Shown one piece after another: positions 34,562 to 44,570 of a DNA stretch of 64,000 bases. Origin of the DNA: Desulfovibrionaceae bacterium (GTDB taxonomy: Bacteria; Desulfobacterota; Desulfovibrionia; Desulfovibrionales; Desulfovibrionaceae); assembly GCA_028689675.1 (NCBI GenBank), contig JAQVCS010000005.1, positions 81,454 to 145,453 on the forward strand, in the 5' to 3' direction. The translations under genes and the position numbers were made by a program. Numbering within the stretch: the stretch's first letter is position 1; the number at the start of each line of letters is the position of its first letter. The notes below the pieces were generated by a model. It did no database searches, was not told where the DNA came from, and saw only the letters and a list, made by a program, of their open reading frames with translations.

Positions 34562-35483
34562 GCAGTTGCTCCAAATACACAAAAGCGGCCTGAGCTGCTG
34601 TTGCCCCATCGCCCACAGCAGTAACTACCTGACGGCACATTTTATCGCGCACATCACCAGCAGCAAACACCCCAGCAAGGCTGGTGCGCATTTCTGCATC
34701 GGTAAGCACAAAACCCTGCTTGTTTTTTTCCACAGCGGGGGGCAAAAAGCCCGTGGCAGGCTCATAGCCCACAAAAACAAACAGACCAGTAACGGGTAAA
34801 AGGCGCGTTGCCTGCGTGTTTACATCGCGCAGGGTCAGCCCTGTCAAATCACCCTCACCCTGTAGAGAATCCACCACAGTATTGGTAATAAGGCTGATTT
34901 TTTCGGGCATGGAGGCAATGCGCTCCTGATAGACCTTGGCACCACGAAAAGCATCGCGACGGTGAATAATATACACCTTGGCAGCTATTTTTGCCAAATA
35001 AAGCGATTCTTCCAAAGCCGTGTTGCCGCCGCCCACAACGGCCACTTCCTGCCCGCGGAAAAAATTGCCATCGCACACAGCGCAATACGAAACGCCATGA
35101 CCAGTCAGACGTTTTTCATCGGCCACACCCAAGGCTTTGTGCTTTGCGCCAGAGCAGACAATAACTGTGCGCCCGCTCAGTGTTTGCCCAGAATCAAGGG
35201 TGAGGCTGTGCACGCCGTCGGCGCTGCTCATGCTGCTTACGCCACCAGTGAACTTGTCTAAAGTCAGCTCATCAAGGTGTGCGGCAAAGGTATCTGCCAG
35301 TTCCCAGCCTTTTATACCCTTGGGGAAGCCAGGGTAATTTTCAATGGCTTCGGTTTGCAACACCTGCCCACCTGGGGTCATTTGCTCTACCAAGGCCACT
35401 GTGCAGCCAGAACGTACAAGGTACAGGGCCGCTGTAATGCCAGCAGGCCCCGCCCCTATGACTATAGAGTCATATAATGTCAT
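34554..35483 (-). CDS. trxB: Thioredoxin reductase
   Basis: 309-residue FAD/NADPH enzyme. IGAGPAGITAALY binds FAD, CAVC is the redox pair, VVGGGNTALEESLYLA binds NADPH, and FAAGDVRDK closes the FAD domain. It reduces the thioredoxin encoded immediately upstream; the trxA stop and trxB start share one base. Confidence 0.96.
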   Translation of the reverse strand: MTLYDSIVIGAGPAGITAALYLVRSGCTVALVEQMTPGGQVLQTEAIENYPGFPKGIKGWELADTFAAHLDELTLDKFTGGVSSMSSADGVHSLTLDSGQTLSGRTVIVCSGAKHKALGVADEKRLTGHGVSYCAVCDGNFFRGQEVAVVGGGNTALEESLYLAKIAAKVYIIHRRDAFRGAKVYQERIASMPEKISLITNTVVDSLQGEGDLTGLTLRDVNTQATRLLPVTGLFVFVGYEPATGFLPPAVEKNKQGFVLTDAEMRTSLAGVFAAGDVRDKMCRQVVTAVGDGATAAQAAFVYLEQLHA

Positions 35484-35803
35484 TATTGTGCGGCCTTGGT
35501 CAGCATTTCCTGTAAAACAGGCTTAGCCACAGCGCCAGTGTGCTGCTCTACCACTTCACCCTTATTAAATAAAATCAGGGTGGGGATAGCGCGAATGCCA
35601 AATTTGGCGGGGGTGGCGGGGTTTTCATCAACATTCATTTTCACCACGCGCACTTTGCCTTCAAATTCTTTTGCCAGCTCGTCGACAACAGGCCCCAAAG
35701 CGCGGCAGGGGCCGCACCAAGGTGCCCAAAAATCAAGCAGAACAGGAAGATCGGAATTCAGCACAACGCTATCGAAAGTGGAATCAGTAATTTGATCTGC
35801 CAT
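35483..35803 (-). CDS. trxA: Thioredoxin
   Basis: 106 residues with the WCGPC active site (FWAPWCGPCRALGPV) and cis-Pro in IRAIPTLILF. GGAG stands six bases before ATG 35803. First gene of trxA-trxB-bamD. Confidence 0.96.
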   Translation of the reverse strand: MADQITDSTFDSVVLNSDLPVLLDFWAPWCGPCRALGPVVDELAKEFEGKVRVVKMNVDENPATPAKFGIRAIPTLILFNKGEVVEQHTGAVAKPVLQEMLTKAAQ

Positions 35804-35899
35804 GGTATTCTCCTTATCTGCGTTTCTACAAGAGAGAGGGGGATAACAAGCGCACCAATGCACAAACGCATAGTGCGTCAATACTTCAAGAACAAGGTA

Positions 35900-35928
35900 A
35901 CAGTAGTAGCGACTTCCCCCCGTGTCAA
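35900..35928 (-). promoter_or_regulatory. Promoter of trxA operon
   Basis: On the minus strand TTGACA (35923-35928), 17-base spacer, TACTGT (35900-35905). It gives a leader of about 90 bases before trxA. Confidence 0.7.
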
Positions 35929-36007
35929 GGGTACAGGCAGTATATGCTGCATCTTCCCCGCGCAGGCAACTCAGCACGGTGACAAGCCAGCCCTATGCGA
36001 ATGCTTT

Positions 36008-37072
36008 TTACGCAAAGGCGCGGCGCTGCATATCGTGCGGTATGCTTTTACCCCGTGGTATTGTTTCAAAATCCAAGCTATGCTCAAAGCCCTGACTGGC
36101 CAAGCACCAGCCAGCATAGGCAACCATAGCGGCATTGTCGGTGCACAAAGCCAGCGAAGGCATGACCAGCGTGCATGCATGGCGCTGCGCCAAGGCAGCC
36201 ATGTGCTGCCGCAGCAGAGAATTTGCCGCCACCCCGCCAGCCAGCAGAATATGCTGCACATCCTTATTTCTGTGCAATGCCCTTTCCAGCTTCATGCACA
36301 GGGTTTCAGCCACGGCAAGGTTAAAGGAAGCGCATAGGTCGCATAAAGCCTGCGGAGCCAGAGCCGCATCGCGCAAAGGGTGCGGAAAATCCAGCAATTC
36401 GGGATGTGCTGCCACATACTGCGCAACGGCTGTTTTCAAGCCGCTAAAGCTGAAGTCAAGATTGTCATTATCCATATACGGACGGGGGAACAGCAAGGGC
36501 TCTGCCTTGCCGCGCATGGCCAGCTCATCCAGCAATTTCCCGCCTGGGTAAGGCAAGCCCAGCACCTTGGCAACTTTGTCAAAGGCTTCCCCTGCGGCAT
36601 CGTCCAGCGTTTTACCCAAGGTAGTTAAGGCCGCAGCCCCTTCCACACGGTAAATATGCGTGTGCCCGCCAGAAACCAGCATGCCAAGGGCAGGAAAATA
36701 CAAAGGCTGTTCCAAGCCCGCTGCCAGCAAGTGCGCGTGCAAATGGTTTATGCCCACAAGGCGCGCGCCCGTGGCCACAGCAAGCCCCTTGGCAAAGGCC
36801 ACCCCCACCAACAGCGCCCCCAGCAAACCCGGGCCGCGCGATACAGCAATAGCCTCAATATCACAGGTTTTTTTGCCAGCCCGTGCCATCAAGTCATCAA
36901 ATAAAGGGCCAATAAAACGGTAATGCTCGCGCGAGGCAAGCTCGGGCACAACACCGCCAAACAGGGCATGCACATCGGCCTGCGTGGCCAGCACAGCCGC
37001 AAGCAGCTTACCGTCCTCCACCAACGCAAGCCCCGTTTCATCACAAGAGCTTTCTATACCAAGGCACAGCAC
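36008..37072 (-). CDS. tsaD: tRNA threonylcarbamoyladenosine transferase TsaD
   Basis: 354 residues of the Kae1/TsaD family. [10 protein letters not shown] begins the protein, NHLHAHL supplies the metal-binding His, and VSGGHTHIY and [11 protein letters not shown] are conserved. It attaches threonylcarbamoyl to A37 of ANN-decoding tRNAs. The start is GTG 37072, 9 bases after the fbp stop. Last gene of the pgsA-to-tsaD series. Confidence 0.95.
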   Translation of the reverse strand: MLCLGIESSCDETGLALVEDGKLLAAVLATQADVHALFGGVVPELASREHYRFIGPLFDDLMARAGKKTCDIEAIAVSRGPGLLGALLVGVAFAKGLAVATGARLVGINHLHAHLLAAGLEQPLYFPALGMLVSGGHTHIYRVEGAAALTTLGKTLDDAAGEAFDKVAKVLGLPYPGGKLLDELAMRGKAEPLLFPRPYMDNDNLDFSFSGLKTAVAQYVAAHPELLDFPHPLRDAALAPQALCDLCASFNLAVAETLCMKLERALHRNKDVQHILLAGGVAANSLLRQHMAALAQRHACTLVMPSLALCTDNAAMVAYAGWCLASQGFEHSLDFETIPRGKSIPHDMQRRAFA

Positions 37073-37081
37073 AGGCGTGGC

Positions 37082-38083
37082 CTACTTATGCTTGGCATAC
37101 AGGGCTTCAACATCAGCCACATCATTGGCCGAGCCAATAAAGAGCGGCACGCGTGCATGCAGCTTTTCGGGCTTTACTTCCAGCACGCGGCCAAGGCCTG
37201 TGCTTGCCCTGCCCCCAGCCTGCTCTGCCAGCATGCCCAGCGGGGCGGCCTCGCACAGCAGGCGCAGCTTGCCCTGCGGCTTGCGCGTATCGGCAGGGTA
37301 CATATAAATGCCGCCATAAATCAGGGTGCGGTGAAAGTCGGCCACCAGCGAGCCCACATAGCGGGCAGAATAGGGCTTGCCCAAGCGGTTTTCTGAACTT
37401 TTAAAATAATCTATGCAGGCGCGCGTGGGTTCGTCCCAATACTGGTGGTAACCTTCATTTACAGAATAAATCTTGCCCTGCTGTGGAATGGTCATATTGG
37501 GGTGCGAAAGCAGAAATTCGCCCACACCGGGGTCAAGCGTAAAGCCGTGCACGCCCTGCCCTGTAGTAAAAACCAGCATGGTGGAAGGGCCATACAGCAT
37601 ATAGCCAGCCGCCACCTGCTGCGTGCCCGGCTGAAGCAATTCATCAAGGGTGACAGCCCCAGTTTTGCCATGCTGGCGGCGCAAAATAGAAAAAATGGTA
37701 CCCACATTCACGTTGACATCAATATTGGAAGAGCCATCCAGCGGGTCAAAAATTAAAATATAATCGCCTTGGGGAAATTCTGGTGAAACAGGAATAAAAT
37801 CGGCCTCTTCTTCCGAAGCCATGGCGCACAAAGCACCACAGCGCTCCATGCGGTAAATCATAATGCGGTTGGCTATTTCATCCAGCTTCTGGACGTTTTC
37901 CCCCTGCACATTCACTTCTCCAGTACCGCCCAAAATATCCAGCAAGCCAGCTTTATTGATACGACGCGAAATAGTTTTGCCCGAAAGAATCAAATCATAC
38001 AGCAAACCAGTAAATTGCCCTGTAGCCTGCGGGCTGCGCTTTTGGTGCAATAAAATATGTTCTGTTACGGTAACTTCAGCCAT
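37082..38083 (-). CDS. fbp: Fructose-1,6-bisphosphatase class I
   Basis: 333 residues. [21 protein letters not shown] (shown in parts: [10 protein letters not shown] is the metal-binding motif) and [20 protein letters not shown] are FBPase I hallmarks. Gluconeogenic enzyme. GGAGG precedes ATG 38083 by five bases. Confidence 0.96.
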   Translation of the reverse strand: MAEVTVTEHILLHQKRSPQATGQFTGLLYDLILSGKTISRRINKAGLLDILGGTGEVNVQGENVQKLDEIANRIMIYRMERCGALCAMASEEEADFIPVSPEFPQGDYILIFDPLDGSSNIDVNVNVGTIFSILRRQHGKTGAVTLDELLQPGTQQVAAGYMLYGPSTMLVFTTGQGVHGFTLDPGVGEFLLSHPNMTIPQQGKIYSVNEGYHQYWDEPTRACIDYFKSSENRLGKPYSARYVGSLVADFHRTLIYGGIYMYPADTRKPQGKLRLLCEAAPLGMLAEQAGGRASTGLGRVLEVKPEKLHARVPLFIGSANDVADVEALYAKHK

Positions 38084-38149
38084 TGTATCCTCCACAAATG
38101 GGCTAAAAAAGAAGGGGAGCGCGCTGCCCCCCTTTGTGCAATTATACGC

Positions 38150-39088
38150 TTATCGTGTATAGCGGAAGGGATCGGGTGAATAGCCTTCTTCTGCTTCTGG
38201 CTGGCTGGGCTGCTCGGGGCTTGCATGAGCAGCTTCCTGCTCTGGCGCAGCCTGTTTTGCAGGCTCTGTTTTGTGGAATTGCCCCACAAAACCCTGCCCC
38301 AAGGGGAAGTCGCCAGCAACATGCGTGGCAAAAATCATGGGTTGGTCGGCAAAATAGCGCACCATCCATGCAAAGCCCGCATTGGCATTGCCCACATAGC
38401 CGTACGAATCAGAGGTAATGGTTTTTGCCCAATTCACACTGGCAAGCGGGGTGGCAGAAAAATCATATTTACCCGAATGTAAAATGGTGTCGGGGGTGAA
38501 AATAAGCAATTCATCAGGCTCTGGTGCCAAGCGCACCAAGCCGCGCATATCAAAATTGCACACCACGACACCAAGGGGCTTATCCCCATCAAATAAGGGA
38601 GTTGCCAAAAATACTTCTGGCCCCATGGGGGTATTTTGCACCTGCCCACGCAGAGCGCGCGGCGCTTTGGGGTCTTCTTTCAGCAAGGCGGGGTAATCTA
38701 CTGGTTTCAGGGGCGTAGGGGGCTGCTGGCCTATCACCTGACCATCGGCGCGCACGCCAGCAAAACCTGTCAGCCAAGGGAAACGCTTAGTAAAATCGAC
38801 AAGCCAAGCCTGTGTGGGCGGCTTGTCGGCATTGCTCATAGTGCGCTCAAGGTCGCTGAGGCGTTCATCCACTATAATCATGCGCTGCGCCAAAAGGCGG
38901 TAGCCCTTTTCTATATCCCCAGTTTGCTCATAATCAATAGAAGCGGGCACATTGGCATATTCATACCAAAAATTTCGTGTTCCTTTCCACGCATCTTTAA
39001 CTGTTTGGCTGTGACTGCAACCTTGCGCTACAAGAGCGCAACAACATAGCGAAAAGACAAGGCAACAAGATTTTAACTGACGTAACAC
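38150..39088 (-). CDS. Lipoprotein with Cache-like sensor fold
   Basis: 312 residues from GTG 39088 (GGAG six bases upstream). A signal peptide ends in a lipobox (VAQGCS). The body reads like a PDC/Cache periplasmic sensor (FPWLTGFAGVRADGQVIGQQ; VFLATPLFDGDKPLGVVVCNFD), but without transmembrane or signalling domains. The C-terminus is rich in Ala, Glu and Pro. Function unknown. Confidence 0.72.
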   Translation of the reverse strand: MLRQLKSCCLVFSLCCCALVAQGCSHSQTVKDAWKGTRNFWYEYANVPASIDYEQTGDIEKGYRLLAQRMIIVDERLSDLERTMSNADKPPTQAWLVDFTKRFPWLTGFAGVRADGQVIGQQPPTPLKPVDYPALLKEDPKAPRALRGQVQNTPMGPEVFLATPLFDGDKPLGVVVCNFDMRGLVRLAPEPDELLIFTPDTILHSGKYDFSATPLASVNWAKTITSDSYGYVGNANAGFAWMVRYFADQPMIFATHVAGDFPLGQGFVGQFHKTEPAKQAAPEQEAAHASPEQPSQPEAEEGYSPDPFRYTR

Positions 39089-39108
39089 CGTTTTCTCCAA
39101 TAAATGGG

Positions 39109-40149
39109 TTAGCCCTGCTGGGCGCGGGCTTCCACCCTTTCTGCCAACGCTTCAAGCATGGTGATCAACCTGTCTCTACCAGTTAATGTACCAGAGCTTT
39201 CTTGCTCTGGCTGCACGGGGGCTTCCATGCAGGCTTTCAGGGTGCTTATGCGCTGTTCCAAAGCGGCAGCGTCACGGGCATTGGCAGCATTGCCGCGCAA
39301 TTCTTCATAAATTTCTAAAGCGCCCAGCACATCACCCTGCTCGGCCAGAACCTCGGCCATAGAGCGTGTGCGCACGGTTACTTCATCCCCTTCCAGCAGG
39401 GAAGAAGGCGGCATAGCCCCCACATGGCTTTGCCCAGCAAAAACCTGCGGCGGCTTTGCTGTAGCAAAACTAATAGGGGCGCTGTTTTGTTCTTCTGCCG
39501 CGGCAAGGGCGGCCTGTGCCGCACGCACCCCAGCCTGCAAGGGCTGCGTAAGTGCTTCTGTAGGGCTTGCCTGAGCTGCCTGCACAGCTGTGCCCTCTGC
39601 GGGGCTTACCATAGGTTTAACATAGGAGGTTGCTGCCGCGCTATCCACAAAAGCAGCAGCCTTTGCTGTGGCCTGTTGGCTTGCTTTTTGCGGGGCTGCT
39701 GCCTGTGCAGGCTTTGCCTGAACAGGGGCTGCATCGGACAAAAAGCTGTTTAAGCCGCGCTCCAGAATATTTTTTAAGGAAACAGGCTTACTGCCAAAAT
39801 TGAGAGCAAGAAATTGCAGCACCCAGCCCATATCGGCAAGGGCGGCTTCTGGCTCATTGCGGCGGCTTGCGCCCCATGCTTCCCAAAAGCCCACATATTG
39901 CCCCAGCAGGCTTTCCAAACGGCTTATTTGGTCTTGGCAGGCCTGTGTTGCACCCTGCTTATGCAGCAATTCAACATATAAGAGGCGAGCCTCCATAAAT
40001 TCGGGGTGGCGCTCTAGCCCTTGTTTGAGAAAGAGCAGGGCTTCGTCAATGCGGTCTGCTTCAGCCAAAAGGCGCGCCAAAGGGAAAAAGAGGCGGGAAG
40101 ACGGTTCAAGCGCCAGAACTTCTTTATACCATTCAATCTTTTCCGTCAT
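39109..40149 (-). CDS. TPR-containing protein
   Basis: 346 residues. N-terminal helices (WYKEVLALEPSSRLFFPLARLL, EALLFLKQGLERHPEF; each under family length) form one or two TPR-like repeats. The middle (~150-240) is low-complexity Ala/Gln/Pro. A C-terminal segment (MAEVLAEQGDVLGALEIYEELR) is another TPR-type hairpin. Role unknown. It overlaps ftsB by 17 bases. Confidence 0.7.
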   Translation of the reverse strand: MTEKIEWYKEVLALEPSSRLFFPLARLLAEADRIDEALLFLKQGLERHPEFMEARLLYVELLHKQGATQACQDQISRLESLLGQYVGFWEAWGASRRNEPEAALADMGWVLQFLALNFGSKPVSLKNILERGLNSFLSDAAPVQAKPAQAAAPQKASQQATAKAAAFVDSAAATSYVKPMVSPAEGTAVQAAQASPTEALTQPLQAGVRAAQAALAAAEEQNSAPISFATAKPPQVFAGQSHVGAMPPSSLLEGDEVTVRTRSMAEVLAEQGDVLGALEIYEELRGNAANARDAAALEQRISTLKACMEAPVQPEQESSGTLTGRDRLITMLEALAERVEARAQQG

Positions 40150-40453
40150 TGCTTTTCGCTCCTGTGGCGGGGTCAGAAAAAAGGTACAATATTTCGTCAT
40201 CTCTGACGTAATGTAACCTTTGCCGTATCATTTTTTCAATGTAGGTATTGTCTGATTGCAGCAGGCGAATTTCTCTGCTCAAGCTCATATTGCTCTTATC
40301 CAATTCGGCAACTTTCGCTTCAAGCTGGGCATAATGCGCCTTGAGCTCACGGTATTGCACTAGGCCTGTTGGCCCCCACACCATGCGCCAGAACAGCACT
40401 ACATTAAGCAGCCCAAGCCCAAGCAAAATGGCAACCCGCCAGCCAATAATCAT
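40133..40453 (-). CDS. FtsB/DivIC-like septum formation protein
   Basis: 106 residues: one N-terminal membrane helix (VAILLGLGLLNVVLFWRMVW), a coiled coil (YRELKAHYAQLEAKVAELDKS) and the IEKMIRQRLHYVRDDE region typical of the DivIC/FtsB family. It probably joins the FtsBLQ complex. ATGA overlap with the preceding small gene. Confidence 0.82.
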   Translation of the reverse strand: MIIGWRVAILLGLGLLNVVLFWRMVWGPTGLVQYRELKAHYAQLEAKVAELDKSNMSLSREIRLLQSDNTYIEKMIRQRLHYVRDDEILYLFSDPATGAKSNDGKD

Positions 40454-40710
40454 TGCAAAACCCTGCCTTTTTCTTCAGGCGAGCTGTTTTTATCAAGGTG
40501 CAGCTCTGCTAAAAATGTGGCTGTGGCCTTTTCTAGGCGGGCAACTTCCTCTTCCTTTAAGTCTATGCTTTCCACCTTGTCTAAAAAATAGCGTATTTTA
40601 GTAAATTCCTGAGCAAAGGCACTGCGGCGCAGCTCTTCTTGAATATCTGGCTCCAGCTCCAAAATGGTCTGAAGGCAGTTTTTCAGGCGAATGTGCAAGC
40701 TCGCGTTCAT
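40450..40710 (-). CDS. Hypothetical protein between pgsA and ftsB
   Basis: 86 residues, acidic, mostly helical, without signal peptide or membrane segment. It has LELEPDIQEELRR and DLKEEEVARLEKA. No domain recognised. It is tightly packed between pgsA (6-base gap) and the FtsB-like gene (4-base overlap), so it is very likely translated. Confidence 0.75.
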   Translation of the reverse strand: MNASLHIRLKNCLQTILELEPDIQEELRRSAFAQEFTKIRYFLDKVESIDLKEEEVARLEKATATFLAELHLDKNSSPEEKGRVLQ

Positions 40711-40716
40711 GGGAAG

Positions 40717-41271
40717 CTAGGCCTGCCCACAGGGGGCGCAACTATTACGAAAAAAATCACGGCAGTAATTAAAGCCTGAATAAACAGCCAAAGCCAGCGC
40801 CACATACAAAAGCACCGTGCCCAGCAAATGCACATCAAGCCCGAAAAAGGGGTAGTGCAGCATAATGGGCACAATAGCAATAATTTGGCACACCGTTTTC
40901 ATTTTGCCAAATTTATCGGCAGCAAGCACAATGCCTTCATCAATAGCAATGGCGCGCAGGCCTGTGACCACAAGCTCACGGCACACAATAACAATAACCA
41001 CCCATGCCGGTGCCCAACCAAGGGCAACAAACATAATAAGCACCGAGCATATCAGCACTTTATCTGCAAGAGGGTCAAGAAATTTGCCAAGGCTGGTAAC
41101 AATATTTTCACGGCGGGCAACATAGCCATCCACCCAATCTGTCAGCGAGGCTACAATAAAAGCCAGCGTGGCCAAAAGGCAGGCAGCAGGGCCTTCAAAA
41201 TACAACAGCACTATTACCAGCGGGGTAATAAGCATACGCAACAATGTAATCTTATTGGCGAGATTCCACAT
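40717..41271 (-). CDS. pgsA: CDP-diacylglycerol-glycerol-3-phosphate 3-phosphatidyltransferase
   Basis: 184-residue membrane enzyme of phosphatidylglycerol synthesis. The CDP-alcohol phosphotransferase motif is intact (DGYVAR, then GKFLDPLADK). Several hydrophobic segments. First gene of a seven-gene minus-strand series ending in tsaD. Confidence 0.92.
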   Translation of the reverse strand: MWNLANKITLLRMLITPLVIVLLYFEGPAACLLATLAFIVASLTDWVDGYVARRENIVTSLGKFLDPLADKVLICSVLIMFVALGWAPAWVVIVIVCRELVVTGLRAIAIDEGIVLAADKFGKMKTVCQIIAIVPIMLHYPFFGLDVHLLGTVLLYVALALAVYSGFNYCRDFFRNSCAPCGQA

Positions 41272-41361
41272 GCCAAAGCGCCAGCCCTTTTTATGCAGTA
41301 CAAATTAAATGAATTTCTCTAATACTAGCACAAGAACACTTGGGGGGGAAGTGAAAAAAAA

Positions 41362-41398
41362 GGGGCAATGTCACAAGAAAAACCCCGTGACATTGCCC
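41362..41398 (-). terminator. Terminator after mrp
   Basis: GGGCAATGTCAC / GTGACATTGCCC stem; on the minus strand it is followed by eight T. It separates pcm-mrp from pgsA. Confidence 0.9.
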
Positions 41399-41405
41399 TG
41401 AGATA

Positions 41406-42275
41406 TCAGGCGTTTTTGGGTGTCTCACCACAGGCGCGGGCAATATTGGCCGCAAGGGCAAGAAAAGCTTTTTTGGCGGGGCAGTCATGGTCAAGCAGCA
41501 CCACGGGTTTGCCCAAATCAGCCGCCACCACAGTGGCAGGGTCTAGGGGAATTTCACCCAACAGCGCTATGCCGTATTGCTCTGCCAATGCCTTGCCGCC
41601 GCCCTTCTTAAAGAGGTCTATTTCTCCGCCACAATGCGGGCAAATAAGGCCGCTCATATTTTCTACCATACCCAAAATGGGAGCTTTGGCATATTGCAAG
41701 AAATTAATGGCCTTACGCACGTCGGCAAGGGAAATTTCCTGCGGGGTGGTCACCACAACACTGTGCGCATCGGGTATGCTTTTCAGCACTGTCATGTGTT
41801 CGTCACCCGTGCCGGGGGGGGAGTCAAGCACCAGAAAATCCAGCTCGCCCCATTTCACATCAGAAATAAACTGGCGTATAGCGGCTGTTTTTTTGGGGCC
41901 GCGCCACAGCACAGCCTGATTTTTATCACGCAGCAGCGAATCCATGGAAATGACGTATAAATTTTCATTATACTGGGCAGGCAGCATAAGCGTGCCGCTT
42001 TCATCCATATCAATACCCGCAGTTAAGCCAAGCAGGTTGGGCACGCTGGGGCCGTGAATATCCACATCCAAAATCCCCACCTTAAAGCCCTGCGCCGCCA
42101 GCGCGGCAGCCGTATTGACGGTGACAGAGCTCTTGCCCACGCCACCCTTGCCGCTCATAACAAAGAGCTTGTGCTTAATCTTGGAAAGAGTGGCTGAAAT
42201 AAGGCTGTCTTGCAAGGCCATGGCGGCATCGGGCGCGCCTGAAGCCTGCGAAGAACATGAAGAACACGAAGACAT
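41406..42275 (-). CDS. Mrp/NBP35-type Fe-S carrier ATPase
   Basis: 289 residues. SGKGGVGKSSV is the deviant Walker A, DVDIHGPS follows, and DSPPGTGDEH and the C-x-x-C of CPHCGG are conserved. A Cys-rich N-terminus (SSCSSCSS) may hold an additional cluster. It transfers Fe-S clusters to target proteins. AGGAG precedes the ATG; the gene follows pcm by 20 bases. Confidence 0.9.
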   Translation of the reverse strand: MSSCSSCSSQASGAPDAAMALQDSLISATLSKIKHKLFVMSGKGGVGKSSVTVNTAAALAAQGFKVGILDVDIHGPSVPNLLGLTAGIDMDESGTLMLPAQYNENLYVISMDSLLRDKNQAVLWRGPKKTAAIRQFISDVKWGELDFLVLDSPPGTGDEHMTVLKSIPDAHSVVVTTPQEISLADVRKAINFLQYAKAPILGMVENMSGLICPHCGGEIDLFKKGGGKALAEQYGIALLGEIPLDPATVVAADLGKPVVLLDHDCPAKKAFLALAANIARACGETPKNA

Positions 42276-42295
42276 GAAATGCTCCTAGAAAAAAG

Positions 42296-42982
42296 TTACC
42301 ATCCGTGGTTGCCCACAAGATCCACAAACACAGCGTTGCCCAAATCTTCCTGAAACACGCGGCCATTGTCTTTACGAATACGCAGCAGCCTTTGGGTACG
42401 CTTTTTTTCACCAACAGGAATAAGCATTATACCATTATTGTCCAGCTGTGCCACAAGGGGGGCGGGCACTTCTGGGCCGCCAGCCGTCACAATAATGCGG
42501 TCGAAAGGGGCGGCGGCACTCATGCCCATAGTGCCATCGCCGCGCATAAGATGCACAGAGCGTATGCCCATGGCCTGCAAAACACGCCGCGTATTTTCAA
42601 ACAATTCTGGTAGGCGCTCTATAGAAAAAACACGGCAGCGCATGGCATCAAGCACGGCCGCTTGATAGCCAGAGCCTGTGCCAATTTCCAGCACACGCAT
42701 GCCGGCCTGCACCTCAAGCATGCTGGTCATCAAGGCCACGGTGTAGGGCTGCGAAATGGTTTGCCCCTGCCCTATGGGCAGCGCGGTATCTTCATAGGCC
42801 TGAGAGCGCAAAGCCTCGGGCACAAACAAGTGGCGCGGCACAGTGCGCAAAGCCTGTAGCACAGCGGCATCGTGTATGCCCTTGCTGGCAAGCTCTCGCA
42901 CCATGCGCTCGCGCAGGCGCACAGGGTCTATGGCACGCCGCGGGCGCGGCGTAACCGAAGGTATATTCGGGTATTGGGGCAT
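42296..42982 (-). CDS. pcm: Protein-L-isoaspartate O-methyltransferase
   Basis: SAM-dependent repair enzyme, 228 residues. VPRHLFVPEALRSQAYEDTALPIGQGQTISQP is the family block (read in parts: PIGQGQTISQP), and VLEIGTGSGYQAAVL binds SAM. ATG 42982 has AAGG six bases upstream; another ATG lies two codons before. The ribosome site lies next to overlapping palindromes (ATAAGGT/ACCTTAT). Confidence 0.93.
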   Translation of the reverse strand: MPQYPNIPSVTPRPRRAIDPVRLRERMVRELASKGIHDAAVLQALRTVPRHLFVPEALRSQAYEDTALPIGQGQTISQPYTVALMTSMLEVQAGMRVLEIGTGSGYQAAVLDAMRCRVFSIERLPELFENTRRVLQAMGIRSVHLMRGDGTMGMSAAAPFDRIIVTAGGPEVPAPLVAQLDNNGIMLIPVGEKKRTQRLLRIRKDNGRVFQEDLGNAVFVDLVGNHGW

Positions 42983-43253
42983 GAACATCCTTATAAGGTA
43001 AAAACCTTATTCAACCAAGCTCTAACCTAAGCAAAAAAATATTGCAGGCTTGTGACAAGCGCATCAAGGCCTTGTGCTGTTCATCCTACAGCACGGCACG
43101 CTTGTGCCAGCATGGTGACCTTGTTCATAACAAGCAAATTTCCTTCCTAAAGTCAATGTATAGCCCTTGGTAAAAAAATCTCTACCAGAGCAAGGCTTGA
43201 AATGTCAGGGCGGCTGTGCCACACTGTATCTTTGAGAAAAGGAGCTTATCAGT

Positions 43254-44570
43254 ATGAAAGGAAAAAGTTTATTCAGCCTCGTTATGATTCTTGTGGTTGC
43301 TGGCCTTGTGGCTTTTGGCGGCTACACTTTTTTTAAGGATCTGGAAGGCCCAACCTTTGCCCTTATACCAGAAAGCGACCATGTTTCCCCGCAACGCGAG
43401 CTGATGCTGACCATGCAAGACCCCTCGGGCATACGCTCTGTCACCATCAGTGTGCGCAAAAATAACAGCACCGTGCCAATCTTTGAAAAGACCTTTAAAG
43501 AGCCCAAAAAAGAAGAAAGTGTTACATTTTCTTTAAAAAACAGCGGATTGCGTGACGGCGCTTTTGATTTGGAAATCAAGGTTGTGGATGCTTCATTGGC
43601 TGGTTTTGGGCAGGGCAATGCCCGTACACGCCTTTTGCCCATGAGCTACGACACCAAAGCCCCCAATATTGCTTTAGAAAACGCCCGCCCGCCCTATATT
43701 CGCCGCGGCGGCAGTGCTGTTATTTGCTATAAGGTTAGCGAAGGGGTCAGCCGCACAGGGGTGCGCCTTGGCGAGCTGTTTTTCCGTGCTTTTCAGCAGA
43801 AAGATGGCTCGTATGTGTGCTTTTTCCCCTTTCCCCATTATTATACGGTGCAAAATTACCACCCCACCATTCTGGCAGAAGATTTGGGCGGCAATGTAAA
43901 AGATGTGCACCTGCCCATGTACCCCATAGACCGCACCTTTAAGCAAGATACCATGCCCATTACCGACGCCTTTTTGGAAAAGGTCAACGACACCCTGCAA
44001 GAGCTGGCACCCAATGCCAAAACGCCGCTTGAGCGCTATATGCTGATCAATAAAAATTTGCGCGCGGCCAATGTGCAATTTTTGCGGGAACTGGGCAGCC
44101 AGTCGGCCAACAGCATGCTGTGGCGCGGGGCTTTTATGCGCCTGCCCCGCTCTGCCCCCCGTGCGGGCTTTGCCGACCACCGCATCTATATGTATAATAA
44201 TGAAAAAATTGATGAACAAGACCACCTTGGCTTTGACCTTGCCTCTGTGCAAAATGCCGATGTGCCCGCCGCCAACAATGGCCGCATTGTCTACACTGGG
44301 GCATTGGGCATTTATGGCAACCTTATTGTTATAGACCACGGGCTGGGGGTGATGTCTTTATATTCCCACTTGAGCAGCATCACTGTGAACGATGGGGATG
44401 AAGTTACCCGCGGGCAAATTATAGGCAAAACGGGCAGCACAGGCATGGCCTTTGGTGACCATTTGCACTTTGGCATCTTGGTGGGGGGTATTGAAGTAAC
44501 CCCGCTGGAATGGATAGACCCGCAGTGGATTCGCGACAATATTACCAGCCGACTGACCCCACAGTCTTAG
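43254..44570 (+). CDS. M23-family metallopeptidase (LytM-like), membrane-anchored
   Basis: 438 residues. One N-terminal membrane anchor (~6-26), a long periplasmic region with beta-rich repeats (~35-280), and a C-terminal M23 domain with HLGFDLA and HLHFGI zinc and catalytic residues, both intact. Probably a peptidoglycan endopeptidase. AAAGGAG precedes the ATG. It is divergent from pcm. Confidence 0.88.
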   Translation: MKGKSLFSLVMILVVAGLVAFGGYTFFKDLEGPTFALIPESDHVSPQRELMLTMQDPSGIRSVTISVRKNNSTVPIFEKTFKEPKKEESVTFSLKNSGLRDGAFDLEIKVVDASLAGFGQGNARTRLLPMSYDTKAPNIALENARPPYIRRGGSAVICYKVSEGVSRTGVRLGELFFRAFQQKDGSYVCFFPFPHYYTVQNYHPTILAEDLGGNVKDVHLPMYPIDRTFKQDTMPITDAFLEKVNDTLQELAPNAKTPLERYMLINKNLRAANVQFLRELGSQSANSMLWRGAFMRLPRSAPRAGFADHRIYMYNNEKIDEQDHLGFDLASVQNADVPAANNGRIVYTGALGIYGNLIVIDHGLGVMSLYSHLSSITVNDGDEVTRGQIIGKTGSTGMAFGDHLHFGILVGGIEVTPLEWIDPQWIRDNITSRLTPQS

